Positions 53,106 to 61,604 of a DNA stretch of 64,000 bases are shown here, piece after piece. The position numbers were made by a program, and so were the translations under genes. Source of the DNA: CAWCUZ01 sp963798795 (GTDB taxonomy: Bacteria; Acidobacteriota; Vicinamibacteria; Vicinamibacterales; SCN-69-37); the NCBI GenBank assembly GCA_963798795.1, contig CAWCUZ010000001.1, positions 1,054,001 through 1,118,000 of the forward strand. The letters run 5' to 3'. The notes beneath the pieces are model-generated. The model saw only the letters and a list, made by a program, of their open reading frames with translations. It was not told the DNA's origin and did not search any database. Position 1 is the first letter of the stretch. Every line of letters starts with the position of its first letter.

Positions 53106-54121
53106 TTCGACTTCACCGCAATCTCGATCGGCGACGCCGCGCCCCCGGCCGGCACCGACACCAGGCGCTCGAAGTAGGCGGGCCGGAAATCGAGATCCAC
53201 GAACGTGTCCTCGTCGAAGAAACTGTCGATGTCGGCGTCGTCCAGCGGCTCGGCTCGAATGACGTAGAGACCGGGTGTCAGGCCGCCGAGGACGAAGCTC
53301 CCCTGCTCATCGAGCGAGAATCCCCCGACGAGCGTCCCCGTCGCCATGGAGAGCGCCGTCACGTGTGCGCCGAACACGCCGCGGCCGGCCAGCGTGACCC
53401 GTCCGCTGACGGCGCCGAGGTCCTGGCGGAACGCCGGCGTCCGATACACGTCCTGGATGCCTGCGACGTCGTCCGGCTTCAGGGTGCGGTCGACGAGGCT
53501 GCCCGGCGCGTAGGCGATCGGGAACATCACCGCCCGCTTGCCGAGCACGCGGCGCCCCCCGTCGGGCCGCAGCTCCGTCTCGCCGAGTGCCGAGTGCGAA
53601 AGCCCCAGCAGGTGGCCGACCTCATGGAGCGCCACCGACTGCAGGTCGTACCGGCCGGCCTCTCCGTTCGCCGATGCCGACCACGTGAACGCCGGCGTCA
53701 GGTTGAAGAAGATGTCGGATTCGACGAGCGATCCATCCGTCTCGTCGACGACGAACGTCGTCGCGGCGAGCGTGCGCTCGAGTTCCGGACGCGCGCGGAA
53801 CCCCATGACGTTGGCGCCGTCGTCGGCGAACGGCTCGTTGGAGGTGAACCCGCCGAACTGGCCGCTGATGCCGGTGCCGGGCACGGCGCCCCAGGTCGCG
53901 AACGCATGGTCGATCGCGGTCTGCAGGTCCGCGGCGCTCACCCCGGGCGCGTCGCGGTTGGTGACGAAGTACGGCACGGGAAACCGGGACCACCGCAAGC
54001 CCACGACCTGCGTCCCGACCCGAGCGCCGAGTTTGAGGTAGGCGCGCGCGGCCGGCGTCAGTCCGGACCCCAGCCCGAGAGCCACCAGCAGCACCACGGG
54101 CCTGGCGAGCCGACGGGTCAT
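53102..54121 (-). CDS. Matrixin-family secreted zinc metalloprotease
   Basis: 339 residues. Signal peptide RRLARPVVLLVALGLGSGLTP. The metzincin zinc motif HEVGHLLGLSHS (HExxHxxGxxH) is complete, near residue 165. The block VEFRPYFVTN-like WSRFPVPYFVTN and DLQTAIDHAFATWGAVPGTG upstream is typical of matrixin domains. A C-terminal carboxypeptidase-regulatory-like beta domain (about 230-320: GRVTLAGRGVFGAHVTALSM, GSFVLGGLTPGLYVIRAE) follows. It cuts extracellular or periplasmic proteins. Its start overlaps the preceding gene's stop (ATGA). Confidence 0.88.
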   Translation of the reverse strand: MTRRLARPVVLLVALGLGSGLTPAARAYLKLGARVGTQVVGLRWSRFPVPYFVTNRDAPGVSAADLQTAIDHAFATWGAVPGTGISGQFGGFTSNEPFADDGANVMGFRARPELERTLAATTFVVDETDGSLVESDIFFNLTPAFTWSASANGEAGRYDLQSVALHEVGHLLGLSHSALGETELRPDGGRRVLGKRAVMFPIAYAPGSLVDRTLKPDDVAGIQDVYRTPAFRQDLGAVSGRVTLAGRGVFGAHVTALSMATGTLVGGFSLDEQGSFVLGGLTPGLYVIRAEPLDDADIDSFFDEDTFVDLDFRPAYFERLVSVPAGGAASPIEIAVKSK

Positions 54122-54681
54122 CGGCCGCCCGTGCCTTGACGCGCGCGCGTGGCCTGCACCAGCCGCACGAGCCCCTCGAACTCGGAGGGTGAAAGCCCGT
54201 GGCGGCGCGGTTCCCCACGGTTGACTCGGCCCGACGGCGCGGTGACGCCGGCCAGAAGCGGCGGATCCACCACGGCGCGGCCGCTCGCCGGTTCCGCCCG
54301 CACGTGGACGACCCCCATCGTCAGGCCGATCGGACGCCAGTACCCATCGGCTCCGCGCCGGAGAAAGCAGAACACCTGTTCGCCCGCGCGGAGTTGCGGC
54401 GCGCCAATCATCACGTACCGGTACCGCCCGATCTCGCCGCCGGGGAACCTGAGCGAGACGAACGCCTGCGGCGACCCCTTCAGCACGCGATCGACCGCCA
54501 GCGTGGCGACCGACTCCACGCCGGATCGAGGCACCTCCACCGACCGCACGTCGGTGACGCGGCCGCGCACGATCAACTCCGCGTCGTCGACGAGCCCGCG
54601 GAACTCAGTAGGGATGACGACGGTCGCCGAAGCCGAAGCGGCCAGCGCCACGATCACGGTGGCTGTGAGACAGAAGCGCAT
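54118..54681 (-). CDS. Secreted hypothetical protein preceding the matrixin
   Basis: 187 residues. Signal peptide RFCLTATVIVALAASASATV. The mature start IPTEFRGLVDDAELIVRGRVTDV, then VATLAVDRVLKGSPQAFVSLRFPGGEIGRYR, is a beta-rich domain that also occurs elsewhere with secreted proteases, to my knowledge. No function can be assigned. It is the first gene of a three-gene unit with both following junctions overlapping by 4 bp, so the three products are made together. Confidence 0.7.
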   Translation of the reverse strand: MRFCLTATVIVALAASASATVVIPTEFRGLVDDAELIVRGRVTDVRSVEVPRSGVESVATLAVDRVLKGSPQAFVSLRFPGGEIGRYRYVMIGAPQLRAGEQVFCFLRRGADGYWRPIGLTMGVVHVRAEPASGRAVVDPPLLAGVTAPSGRVNRGEPRRHGLSPSEFEGLVRLVQATRARQGTGGR

Positions 54682-54745
54682 AAAGGGGGACGGGAGATTT
54701 TTCCACAGATTCGGGCGATCCGGGGACAGAGGATGGGCTGACGGA

Positions 54746-54786
54746 ATTCAAGGATTCAAGGAATCAAGGATTCGAGGATTTGGGAG
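54746..54786. repeat. ATTCAAGG 8-bp tandem repeat
   Basis: ATTCAAGG, ATTCAAGG, AATCAAGG, ATTCGAGG (54746-54777) and a decayed fifth unit. It fills the gap between the lpxB stop and the matrixin-unit start on the same strand. The unit differs from those at 29.1, 43.3 and 47.8 kb. Confidence 0.85.
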
Positions 54787-54787
54787 T

Positions 54788-55969
54788 TCAAGATTCAGAG
54801 TGCAGCATTCGGAGGACGGCTGCCGCCGCGCGCGCCGAGGCGCCCGGCCCGCCCAGACGTGCCCGGACCTCGGCCAGATCGCGGCGCATCGTGCTCGCGC
54901 GCGCCTCATCGGTCAACAGCGAGACCGCCTCGTCGGCGACGCGTTCGGGCGTGAAGGCGTCCTGAATCAGTTCCGGCACGACCGCGCGGCCGGCCACCAG
55001 ATTGACCATGCCGTACGTGCTGACCCTGACGACCCGCCGGCCGAGCCCGTAGGTCATCGGCGAGAGCCGATAGACGATCACCATGGGCCGGCCGTGCAGC
55101 GCGGTCTGGATGGTCGCCGTGCCGGACGCGGTGACCACCGCGTCCGACGCGGCGAGCACGTCGTCGGTGGCGTGCTCGACGACGGCGAGCGGCAGACCGG
55201 CCGCTCGCACGGCGTCGAGCGGCGCGAACAAGTCGTCGTCGAGGGACGGGGCGCGGGCCAGCAGGAACTGGACGCCGGGCCGCCGCGCCGCGATCCGCGG
55301 CGCGGCGGCGGCGAGCGTCGGCAGGATGTGGCGCAGCTCGCTCGGGCGACTGCCCGGCAGCAGCGCCAGGATCGGCCGGCCGGGATCCAGGTCGACCGAG
55401 GCGAGAAATGCGTCCCGCGCGCGCCCGGCCTGCGTCAACTCCACGAGCGGATGTCCGACGAACTCCACCGGCACGCCGGCCTGCTCGTACATCTCCGCCT
55501 CGAACGGAAAGATCACCAGCATGCGGTCGACGTACCGCCGGATCGTCCGGAGCCGGCCGGGCCGCCAGGCCCAGAGCTGCGGGCTGACGTAGTAGACGAT
55601 CCGCACGCCCCGGTCACGCAGCGCCGGCAGCAAGCGGAAATTGAAATCAGGGAAATCAATGGCGACAAACACGTCCGGCCGCCGCTCGCGCGCCGCCTCG
55701 CGCAGCTCGCGGAGCATCCGCCACGACTGCGGCAGCACGGAGAGCGCTTCGACGAGTCCGGTGACGGTGAAACCGCGATAGTCGCCGAGGAGATCGGCGC
55801 CGGCGGCGGCGAGCCGCGGTCCACCGAACCCGAACGCCTGCACGCCGGGCCGCAGCGCGGTCAGCTCGCGCACGAGCGCGCCGGCATACAGATCGCCCGA
55901 CGCCTCACCGCACGAGATCATCACGCGGGGCGGCCCGGCGCCGCGCCCGGCCGGCGGCGCGGGACTCAC
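54788..55969 (-). CDS. lpxB: Lipid-A-disaccharide synthase
   Basis: 393 residues, the usual length. Conserved LpxB blocks: SCGEASGDLYAGALVREL near the N-terminus, YYVSPQLWAWRPGRLRTI, VEFVGHPLVELT, ALLPGSRPSELRHILPTL and SGTATIQTALHGRPMVIVYR (sugar-nucleotide binding). It joins two acylated glucosamines to form the lipid A disaccharide in the cytoplasm. The start overlaps the M16 gene stop (4 bp). With lpxD two genes upstream this confirms a lipopolysaccharide-type outer membrane. lpxA, lpxC and fabZ are not in the window. Confidence 0.96.
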   Translation of the reverse strand: MSPAPPAGRGAGPPRVMISCGEASGDLYAGALVRELTALRPGVQAFGFGGPRLAAAGADLLGDYRGFTVTGLVEALSVLPQSWRMLRELREAARERRPDVFVAIDFPDFNFRLLPALRDRGVRIVYYVSPQLWAWRPGRLRTIRRYVDRMLVIFPFEAEMYEQAGVPVEFVGHPLVELTQAGRARDAFLASVDLDPGRPILALLPGSRPSELRHILPTLAAAAPRIAARRPGVQFLLARAPSLDDDLFAPLDAVRAAGLPLAVVEHATDDVLAASDAVVTASGTATIQTALHGRPMVIVYRLSPMTYGLGRRVVRVSTYGMVNLVAGRAVVPELIQDAFTPERVADEAVSLLTDEARASTMRRDLAEVRARLGGPGASARAAAAVLRMLHSES

Positions 55970-57489
55970 CGGCCCGGGCGGCGCGGCCCGGCCGTTCGGC
56001 CGCCCGACGGCGGCGCCCGGCGGAGCGTTGGCGAGTTCAGGTCGAGCTCGCTGAGGGGAATCCGCTCGAAGTCGTCGAAACCCAGCGCCTTCAGCTGATC
56101 GACGAACCTGGCCGCGTCGCCGACCAGCACGATCGACAACCGGTCGGGCCTCAGTAAGGCGCGCGCGACGCGGTCGACGTCCTCCACGGTCACCGCGTTG
56201 ACGCGATCGCGGAACGTCTCGAGGTCCTTCAGATCCAGGCCGTAGAAGAGCTGGTTGAGCACCTGGAGGGCGATCGCACTCGGCGTTTCGACGGTCAGTG
56301 GGAAGCTGCCGGCCAGAAAGTCCCGCGCCCCCGCCAGTTCACGCGCGTCGACGGGCGTCCGCTGAAGCCGGGCGAATTCGTCCACCATCAGCCGCAGCGC
56401 CTCGCCGGTCGTCGGCGACCGCGTATTGGTCTGGGCGACCATTTCGCCGGCGCCCTTGAAGGCGTGCAGGTCGGCCGAGGCGCCGTAGGTCAGGCCGCGA
56501 TCGCTTCGCAGCACGCCGAACAGCCGGTTGGCGCCCTCGCCGCCGAGGATGCGAATCGCCATGTCGAGCGTCAGATAGTCCGGATTCGTCCGCGCGATCG
56601 ACAGATGGCCGATCCGGATCTCGGTCTGCGCCGAACCTGGCCGATCGATGACGACGACGCGCCGGATCGGCGCCGGCGGCTCGATCGGCGCGATGGTCGG
56701 CACGTCCTTGCGCGCCCAGTCCCCGAAGGCCCGCTCGGCCGCCGCGAAGGCCTCGTCGGCGGTAATGTCACCGACGATCGCGAGCAGCGCGTTGTTCGGC
56801 AGGAACCAGGTGTCGTGAAACGCCACCAGGTCCTCGCGCTTGAGCCGGCTGATCGACTCCGGCGTCCCGTCCCCAGGCCGCCCGTACGGGTGATATCCGA
56901 ACACGAGCCGGTCGAAGACGATGTCGGCCACGTAGTCCGGATCGTCGTAGCTCACCTGCAGGCTCGACAGCGCCTGGCGCCGCTCGCGCTCGATTTCGTC
57001 CGGCGCGAACGCCGGACGCTGCACCATGTCGGCTGCCAGCCCGAGCGCCAGGTCGGTCCGGTCGTTCACGACGGCGCCGCTGACGAACGTCAGCTCGTTG
57101 CCGGCGCCGGCGCCGAGGATGCCCCCGGCCGACTCGATGAGGTCCGCAATCTGCTCGGAGGACTTCGTGGTCGTCCCCTGGTCGAGCAGCGACGCCACGA
57201 ATCCGGCCACGCCGGGTTTGTCGGCTGGCTCCTGCATCGCGCCCGCGCGGACGAGCAGCCGGAAATCGATCGAGGGCTGTTCGTGGTGCATGACGACGAG
57301 CACCTGCAGCCCGTTCTTCAGCGTGCGGATCTCATAGGGCGGAAAGGAGACCGGGTGTTCGGCCAGCGGCCGCGGGCGCCTGATCGCTCGGCCACTCCTG
57401 CCGCTGAGCCGCGGGCGCGGCGACCCGAAGCTCACTGCCGCCAGCAGCGCCGCGCCGGCCAGGACGGCGGACCGCCGCCGCGCGGTCAT
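55966..57489 (-). CDS. M16-family peptidase, non-catalytic subunit type
   Basis: 507 residues. M16 domains are recognisable (KNGLQVLVVMHHEQPSIDF, GVAGFVASLLDQGTTTKSSE, IRIGHLSIARTNPDYLTLD, LRSDRGLTYGASADLHAFKG), but at the zinc position, where active members read HxxEH, this one reads GVAGFVASL. It should therefore be the inactive partner in a two-subunit M16B protease, as in mitochondrial processing peptidase. The hydrophobic N-terminus (SAVLAGAALLAAVSFG) suggests export. It overlaps both neighbours by 4 bp. Confidence 0.85.
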   Translation of the reverse strand: MTARRRSAVLAGAALLAAVSFGSPRPRLSGRSGRAIRRPRPLAEHPVSFPPYEIRTLKNGLQVLVVMHHEQPSIDFRLLVRAGAMQEPADKPGVAGFVASLLDQGTTTKSSEQIADLIESAGGILGAGAGNELTFVSGAVVNDRTDLALGLAADMVQRPAFAPDEIERERRQALSSLQVSYDDPDYVADIVFDRLVFGYHPYGRPGDGTPESISRLKREDLVAFHDTWFLPNNALLAIVGDITADEAFAAAERAFGDWARKDVPTIAPIEPPAPIRRVVVIDRPGSAQTEIRIGHLSIARTNPDYLTLDMAIRILGGEGANRLFGVLRSDRGLTYGASADLHAFKGAGEMVAQTNTRSPTTGEALRLMVDEFARLQRTPVDARELAGARDFLAGSFPLTVETPSAIALQVLNQLFYGLDLKDLETFRDRVNAVTVEDVDRVARALLRPDRLSIVLVGDAARFVDQLKALGFDDFERIPLSELDLNSPTLRRAPPSGGRTAGPRRPGR

Positions 57490-58851
57490 TGCCCGCCTCC
57501 GGTCCCGGCGGCGGCTGCGGGCAGCACGGTCAGCCGCATGCGCGACTCGGGCGTGAAGTAGTTCGTCGCCACGCGCTGCACGTCCTCGGCGGTCACGTTC
57601 TGGAAGAGGTCGAACTCGCCGTCAGCCGTCCTGATGTCGTTGTGGATCACGATGGCGTGCGCGAGCTGCAGCGCTTTCTGCCGCACCGTCTCGCGGCCGA
57701 GGATGTAGTCGCGGGCGAACTGCCGCTTGGCCCGGTTCAGCTCCTCGGCGGTGATGCCCTCGCTCTTGATGCGATCGATCTGCCGCTGCAGCTCGTCCAT
57801 GACTTCATCGGGCTGATGCCCGGGCTGGACGATCGCGACGGCGTAAAAGAGATTCGGATCCTCGATCAGCTTCGCCTCGCCGAACGCCGCCAGCGCCAGC
57901 TGCTTCTCGTAGACGAGATCCTGGTAGATGCGCGAGCTGTCCCCGTCGGACAGGATCTTCGCCAGGATGTGCAGTGGATACGAGTCCGGGATTGCCGTCG
58001 TAGGTGATGTGATAGGACACGACCACGGCCGGCAGCGGCCAGTTCTCCGTCACCGTGAAGCGCGCCTCGGCCGTGTGCGCCGGCTCCGCGGCAATGTCGC
58101 GCGGCACGGGCCGGCCCTTCGGTACGCGGCCGAGATACTGCTCGACCAGGTCCTCCGCCTGCTTCGTCTCGAAGTCGCCGACGAGCGCCACCGTGGCGTT
58201 GTTCGGCACGTAGTAGGTGTCGTGGAAGGCCCGCACATCGTCAATCGACGCCGCCTCCAGGTCCGCCATGCTGCCGATCGTCTGGTGCTTGTAGGGATGT
58301 GTCGTGAACGCCTTGTCGAAGATGATCTCCGACAGCCGGCCGAACGGCTGGTTCTCGAACCGCATCCGGCGCTCTTCCTTGACGACTTCGCGCTCGGTCG
58401 TGAACTTGTCCTCGCTCACGTCGAGCGACGCCATCCGGTCGGCCTCGAGCCACAGCGCCATCGGCAGGGACTGCGCCGGGACGGTTTCCCAGTAGATCGT
58501 TGTGTCCTCGTCCGTGAAGGCGTTGGACTGGCCACCGATGCTCGTGATGAGCGACGGGTGCTGATCGGGCCGCACGTTCTTCGAGCCCTTGAACATCAGG
58601 TGCTCGAACAGATGCGCAAACCCGGTCCGGCCCGGCTTCTCGTCCCGCGAACCGACGTGGTACCAGATCGCCACGTGGACGATCGGCGTCGAGTGATCCT
58701 CCAGATAGACCACCTGCAGCCCGTTGGCCAGCGTGTTCATCGTGTAGTCGAATTTCGGCGGGCGGGGCACCGCGGCCGGCGCCGCGGCGCTCGGCACCAC
58801 GAACAGGGCGCCCAGCAGGGCCGTCGCACGCAGACATTTCGAGCCGATCAT
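57486..58851 (-). CDS. M16-family zinc peptidase, catalytic subunit, one frameshift
   Basis: ATG 58851 with signal peptide LRATALLGALFVVPSAAAPA. The inverted zinc motif HLFEHLMFKG (HxxEH) is intact. The frame switches near 57985 (ITYDGNP, next DSYPLHILAKILSDGDSSRI) and returns as MDELQRQIDRIKSEGITAEEL to the end at 57486. The corrected length is about 455 residues. It forms a pair with the next gene's inactive M16 subunit and probably degrades peptides in the periplasm. A perfect TATAAT lies 6 nt before the ATG, so the operon may begin leaderless here. Confidence 0.88.
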
Positions 58852-58857
58852 CAACCG

Positions 58858-58863
58858 ATTATA
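58858..58863 (-). promoter_or_regulatory. TATAAT -10 box, 6 nt before the M16 start
   Basis: Consensus TATAAT on the minus strand, then CGGTTG, then ATG 58851. It gives a leaderless transcript if the usual 6-7 nt spacing holds. No TTGACA-like -35 is seen at 17 nt. Confidence 0.6.
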
Positions 58864-58918
58864 GACGGCGGCCGCCGCCTCCCGCGGAGCGCGGCGCACC
58901 CGATGGGCCCGTCCGCGG

Positions 58919-59944
58919 CTATCGCTTCTGCTCTTCGAGGCGCCTGAGGCGCTCCGTCAAGTCGCGCAGGCTCTCGCGCAGCTCCGACAGCCGCCGCAGC
59001 AGCACGACCGATTCGCGCCAGTCGTCCACGTCGACGGCCGGGATGCCTGCCACATGGCGGCCCGGCTCCACGTCCTTGGTGACGGCGGACTTGGCGCCGA
59101 CCATCGCGCCGCGGCCAAGCCGCACGTGCCCGGTCGCGCCCGACTGCCCCGCCATGACCACGTCGTCCTCGAGGAGGGTGCTGCCGGCGATCCCGACCTG
59201 CGCCGCGAGCAGCACGTTCCGGCCGATGTGGACGCCGTGCGCCACCTGGACCAGGTTGTCGATCTTGGCTCCAGCCCCGATGCGCGTTTCGCCCACGGCC
59301 GGCCGATCGATGGCCGAGTGCGCGCCGATCTCGACGTCGTCTTCCACGATGACCCGGCCGACCTGCGGGATCTTCTGATGCGTGCCGTCCTGCCGCCGCG
59401 CGAACCCGAACCCGTCGCTTCCGATCACCGCGCCGTCCTGCACGACGACGCGGTCGCCGATCTCGACGCCATCCCGGATCGACACGTGCGCATGCACGAC
59501 ACAGTCGCGGCCGAGCACGACGCCCGCGCCGACTACCACGTGGGGATGGAGGACGGTCCCGGCGCCGATGCGCGCTCCGGCGCCGACGACGACGCATGGC
59601 GCGATACTCGCGTCCGCGCCGATCTCGGCCGTCGGGTCGATGGCCGCAAGCGGACTGATGCCCGCCGGCGGCCGTGCCGGCGGCGTGAGCAGGGCCACGG
59701 CGTCCGCAAACGCGAGATACGGCTGCGGCGTCCGCAGCACCGCGCACGGCGCGCCGTTCACCGTGTCGTCGGCGATGACCGCCGAGGCGTGCGTGGCGGC
59801 GAGCCGTGAGGCGTACTTGGGATTGGCGAGGAACGTGACGTCCCCCGGCTGGGCGCTTTCGATCCCCGCGACGCGGGTGACGTCGACCGAGCCGTCACCC
59901 TCCAGGCGGCAGCCGAGTTGGCGCGCCAGTTCCGCCAGTGTCAC
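58919..59944 (-). CDS. lpxD: UDP-3-O-(3-hydroxyacyl)glucosamine N-acyltransferase
   Basis: 341 residues from GTG 59944, equal to the Escherichia coli LpxD. An ATG at 59962 is in frame but would place the TATACT box inside the coding region and give an atypical N-terminus, so GTG is preferred. N-terminal uridine-binding domain (VTLAELARQLGCRLEGDGSV), then the left-handed beta-helix of hexapeptide repeats (IGADASIAPCVVVGAGARIG; GSDGFGFARR; catalytic His region DNLVQVAHGVHIGRN) and a C-terminal helix (RLSELRESLRDLTERLRRLE). It attaches the N-linked acyl chain in lipid A synthesis. Confidence 0.95.
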   Translation of the reverse strand: MTLAELARQLGCRLEGDGSVDVTRVAGIESAQPGDVTFLANPKYASRLAATHASAVIADDTVNGAPCAVLRTPQPYLAFADAVALLTPPARPPAGISPLAAIDPTAEIGADASIAPCVVVGAGARIGAGTVLHPHVVVGAGVVLGRDCVVHAHVSIRDGVEIGDRVVVQDGAVIGSDGFGFARRQDGTHQKIPQVGRVIVEDDVEIGAHSAIDRPAVGETRIGAGAKIDNLVQVAHGVHIGRNVLLAAQVGIAGSTLLEDDVVMAGQSGATGHVRLGRGAMVGAKSAVTKDVEPGRHVAGIPAVDVDDWRESVVLLRRLSELRESLRDLTERLRRLEEQKR

Positions 59945-59952
59945 GGCGCGCG

Positions 59953-59958
59953 AGTATA
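59953..59958 (-). promoter_or_regulatory. TATACT -10 box, 8 nt before the lpxD GTG
   Basis: TATACT on the minus strand, then CGCGCGCC, then GTG 59944. It sits in the 26-bp gap after the membrane-protein stop, and would otherwise encode residues of an N-terminal extension. Confidence 0.55.
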
Positions 59959-59970
59959 CCATCCGGTCGA

Positions 59971-60642
59971 TCAGCCCCGCTGTGCCACGCGGGCCAGGTG
60001 CGCGGCCAGCCGCGGCAGCCCGAGGGCCCCCGCCACGTCCTCGACAGTCTGCCGCCGAGCCGGCTCTGTCTCCTGCAGCGCGCGCGCGAGCCGCGTGAGG
60101 TCGGCAGACGGCTGTCGCCGCCACTGCACGCGACGCCGGCCGTGATCGGCGCCCCGCATCGACAGGAGATGGCCCACCGCCCGAAACAGGAAGTAGAACC
60201 CGATGACATTGGGGCCGGGCAGCAGCGCAACCGGAATCGAGGCGACGGCCAGCACCGCATTGACGAGCATCCACCGGCGGTGGCGCCGGAGGTCGTGATT
60301 GAGCTGGCGGCGGAGGATCTGCTCCGCGCGGGGGCCGTCGAGCTCGTCCGGGTGGACGAGCCGGGCCTCGCCCTCGCGTCGCAGGCGCCAGAGCAGCCGC
60401 TGTTCGGCGACCGCCTCCGCGATCCACCGGACGAGCACCCGGCGCACGCGGCCATGCGACACGTCGTGGGCCTCGCCCTGCCGCACGCGCTCGCCTTCGG
60501 CCGCGACCCGGCTCACGAACGCGCCCAGGCGGTCGCGCCAGGACGCCGCGGGTGACGCCGCGTCGCCGGCCGCAGGCTCGGCCGCCGGCTCGCAGTAGAG
60601 CTCGTACCGGTCGGCGCCGACCGGGATCAGGAACACCTCCAT
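59971..60642 (-). CDS. Membrane protein, possibly mitochondrial K+-H+ exchange-related (Mit_KHE1-like)
   Basis: 223 residues. It begins MEVFLIPVGADRYELYCE and is soluble and Arg-rich up to residue 120. Two hydrophobic segments then flank a conserved-looking LPGPN (WMLVNAVLAVASIPVALLPG; NVIGFYFLFRAVGHLLSMRG). The FLIPVG...RYELY start plus the LPGPNVIGFY block recall the Mit_KHE1 family as I remember it, but that cannot be checked here. It is 26 bp before lpxD on the same strand and 10 bp after the P1-nuclease-like gene. Confidence 0.5.
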   Translation of the reverse strand: MEVFLIPVGADRYELYCEPAAEPAAGDAASPAASWRDRLGAFVSRVAAEGERVRQGEAHDVSHGRVRRVLVRWIAEAVAEQRLLWRLRREGEARLVHPDELDGPRAEQILRRQLNHDLRRHRRWMLVNAVLAVASIPVALLPGPNVIGFYFLFRAVGHLLSMRGADHGRRRVQWRRQPSADLTRLARALQETEPARRQTVEDVAGALGLPRLAAHLARVAQRG

Positions 60643-60652
60643 CAGCGGGGAG

Positions 60653-61576
60653 TCAGCGCGCCGGCCGCCGGGCAGGGCGCGGGTCGGCGCCGGGAAGCTT
60701 GGGTTTGCCGGCGCGCGTCCAGGCGGCCGCGATCACGCTGGCGACGCCGCTCGCGGAATCGCTCAATCGCCGCTCCAGAATCGTTCGCGCGCCGTCGAAG
60801 AACGCGGCGTAGTACGCGTCGTCATAGCCGGAATGCGCGGAGGCGGCGCGACGATCGGCGTCGAGCAGCGGTGCGACGAGCGACTGACTCTCGACGAGCT
60901 GGGCGAAGACGAAGCCGACGGCGTCCGCGATCGGCGTGACGCGCACCGGGGCGAGCGTCAGCCGGTCGAGGTTGCGCAGCACGAGCGCCGTCTCGAAGCG
61001 CGCATGGATGCCGCGCTGGCCCGTCAACTGGCCGTCGTGGTTCGCGGTGGCGTGGAACGGCTGGTGCGCGTCCTCGACGTAGTGCGCCAGCACCGCGGCG
61101 ATGTAGCGAGCGTTGTCGGCGGCGTACGGACGGTCGGGCCGCCCGATGTCGCGGAACGCGGCGACCAGCCGGTCGAACATCTCCCCGACGCGCCACGGCA
61201 GCCATCCGTTGCGATCGGCGGCCTGCTGGCCGTACTTCGCGACGTAGGCGGTCCAATCGTGGGGGACACCGCGAAACGGCGGCGGCTCGCCCAGGCCATC
61301 GATGTCGAGATAGTGATTGGGATCCTCGGCGCCGCGTTCGTTGCGCAGCCCGACCACGCGCCAGAGATCGGGATCGGCACTGTGCTCGCCGATGAAGTCG
61401 CGCTGGCTCTGGAAGAACGGCCGGATCTCGAGCGGCAGGCCGTCGATGGCGCGGCGGGTCAGCATCCGGTGCACGTCCATGCCCCACGCGCCGATCGACG
61501 CCGGGGCCATGAGCGCCGCGGCGAGCAGCATCGCCGTCATCGCACCGAATCGTCGCCGCAACCGGGCCAATCGCAC
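60653..61576 (-). CDS. Secreted S1/P1 nuclease or zinc phospholipase C-like protein
   Basis: 307 residues from GTG 61576. A signal peptide (AMTAMLLAAALMAPASIG) is followed directly by AWGMDVHRMLTRRAIDGLP: the mature Trp and the first His are zinc ligands in this superfamily. Further ligands are HYLDIDG, AHYVEDAHQPFHATANHDG and HARFETALVLRN. The pattern is that of three-zinc S1/P1 nucleases and related phospholipase C enzymes, which cleave single-stranded nucleic acid or phosphoesters outside the cytoplasm. I cannot separate these activities. The start lies 9 nt from a palindromic -10 element shared with gatC. Confidence 0.8.
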   Translation of the reverse strand: MRLARLRRRFGAMTAMLLAAALMAPASIGAWGMDVHRMLTRRAIDGLPLEIRPFFQSQRDFIGEHSADPDLWRVVGLRNERGAEDPNHYLDIDGLGEPPPFRGVPHDWTAYVAKYGQQAADRNGWLPWRVGEMFDRLVAAFRDIGRPDRPYAADNARYIAAVLAHYVEDAHQPFHATANHDGQLTGQRGIHARFETALVLRNLDRLTLAPVRVTPIADAVGFVFAQLVESQSLVAPLLDADRRAASAHSGYDDAYYAAFFDGARTILERRLSDSASGVASVIAAAWTRAGKPKLPGADPRPARRPAR

Positions 61577-61585
61577 CGCGTCACC

Positions 61586-61595
61586 ATGCTAGCAT
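61586..61595. promoter_or_regulatory. Palindromic bidirectional -10 element between the P1-like gene and gatC
   Basis: ATGCTAGCAT is a perfect 10-bp palindrome, giving TAGCAT on both strands. The hexamer ends exactly 9 nt before the gatC ATG (61605) and 9 nt before the P1-like GTG (61576), so both transcripts would be near-leaderless from one AT island in a 28-bp gap. Confidence 0.5.
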
Positions 61596-61604
61596 CCCGG
61601 TGAG

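Noticed and set aside
59945..59962. ATG 59962 as the lpxD start
   Set aside because: It would extend LpxD beyond the normal N-terminus and put a consensus TATACT box inside the coding region.
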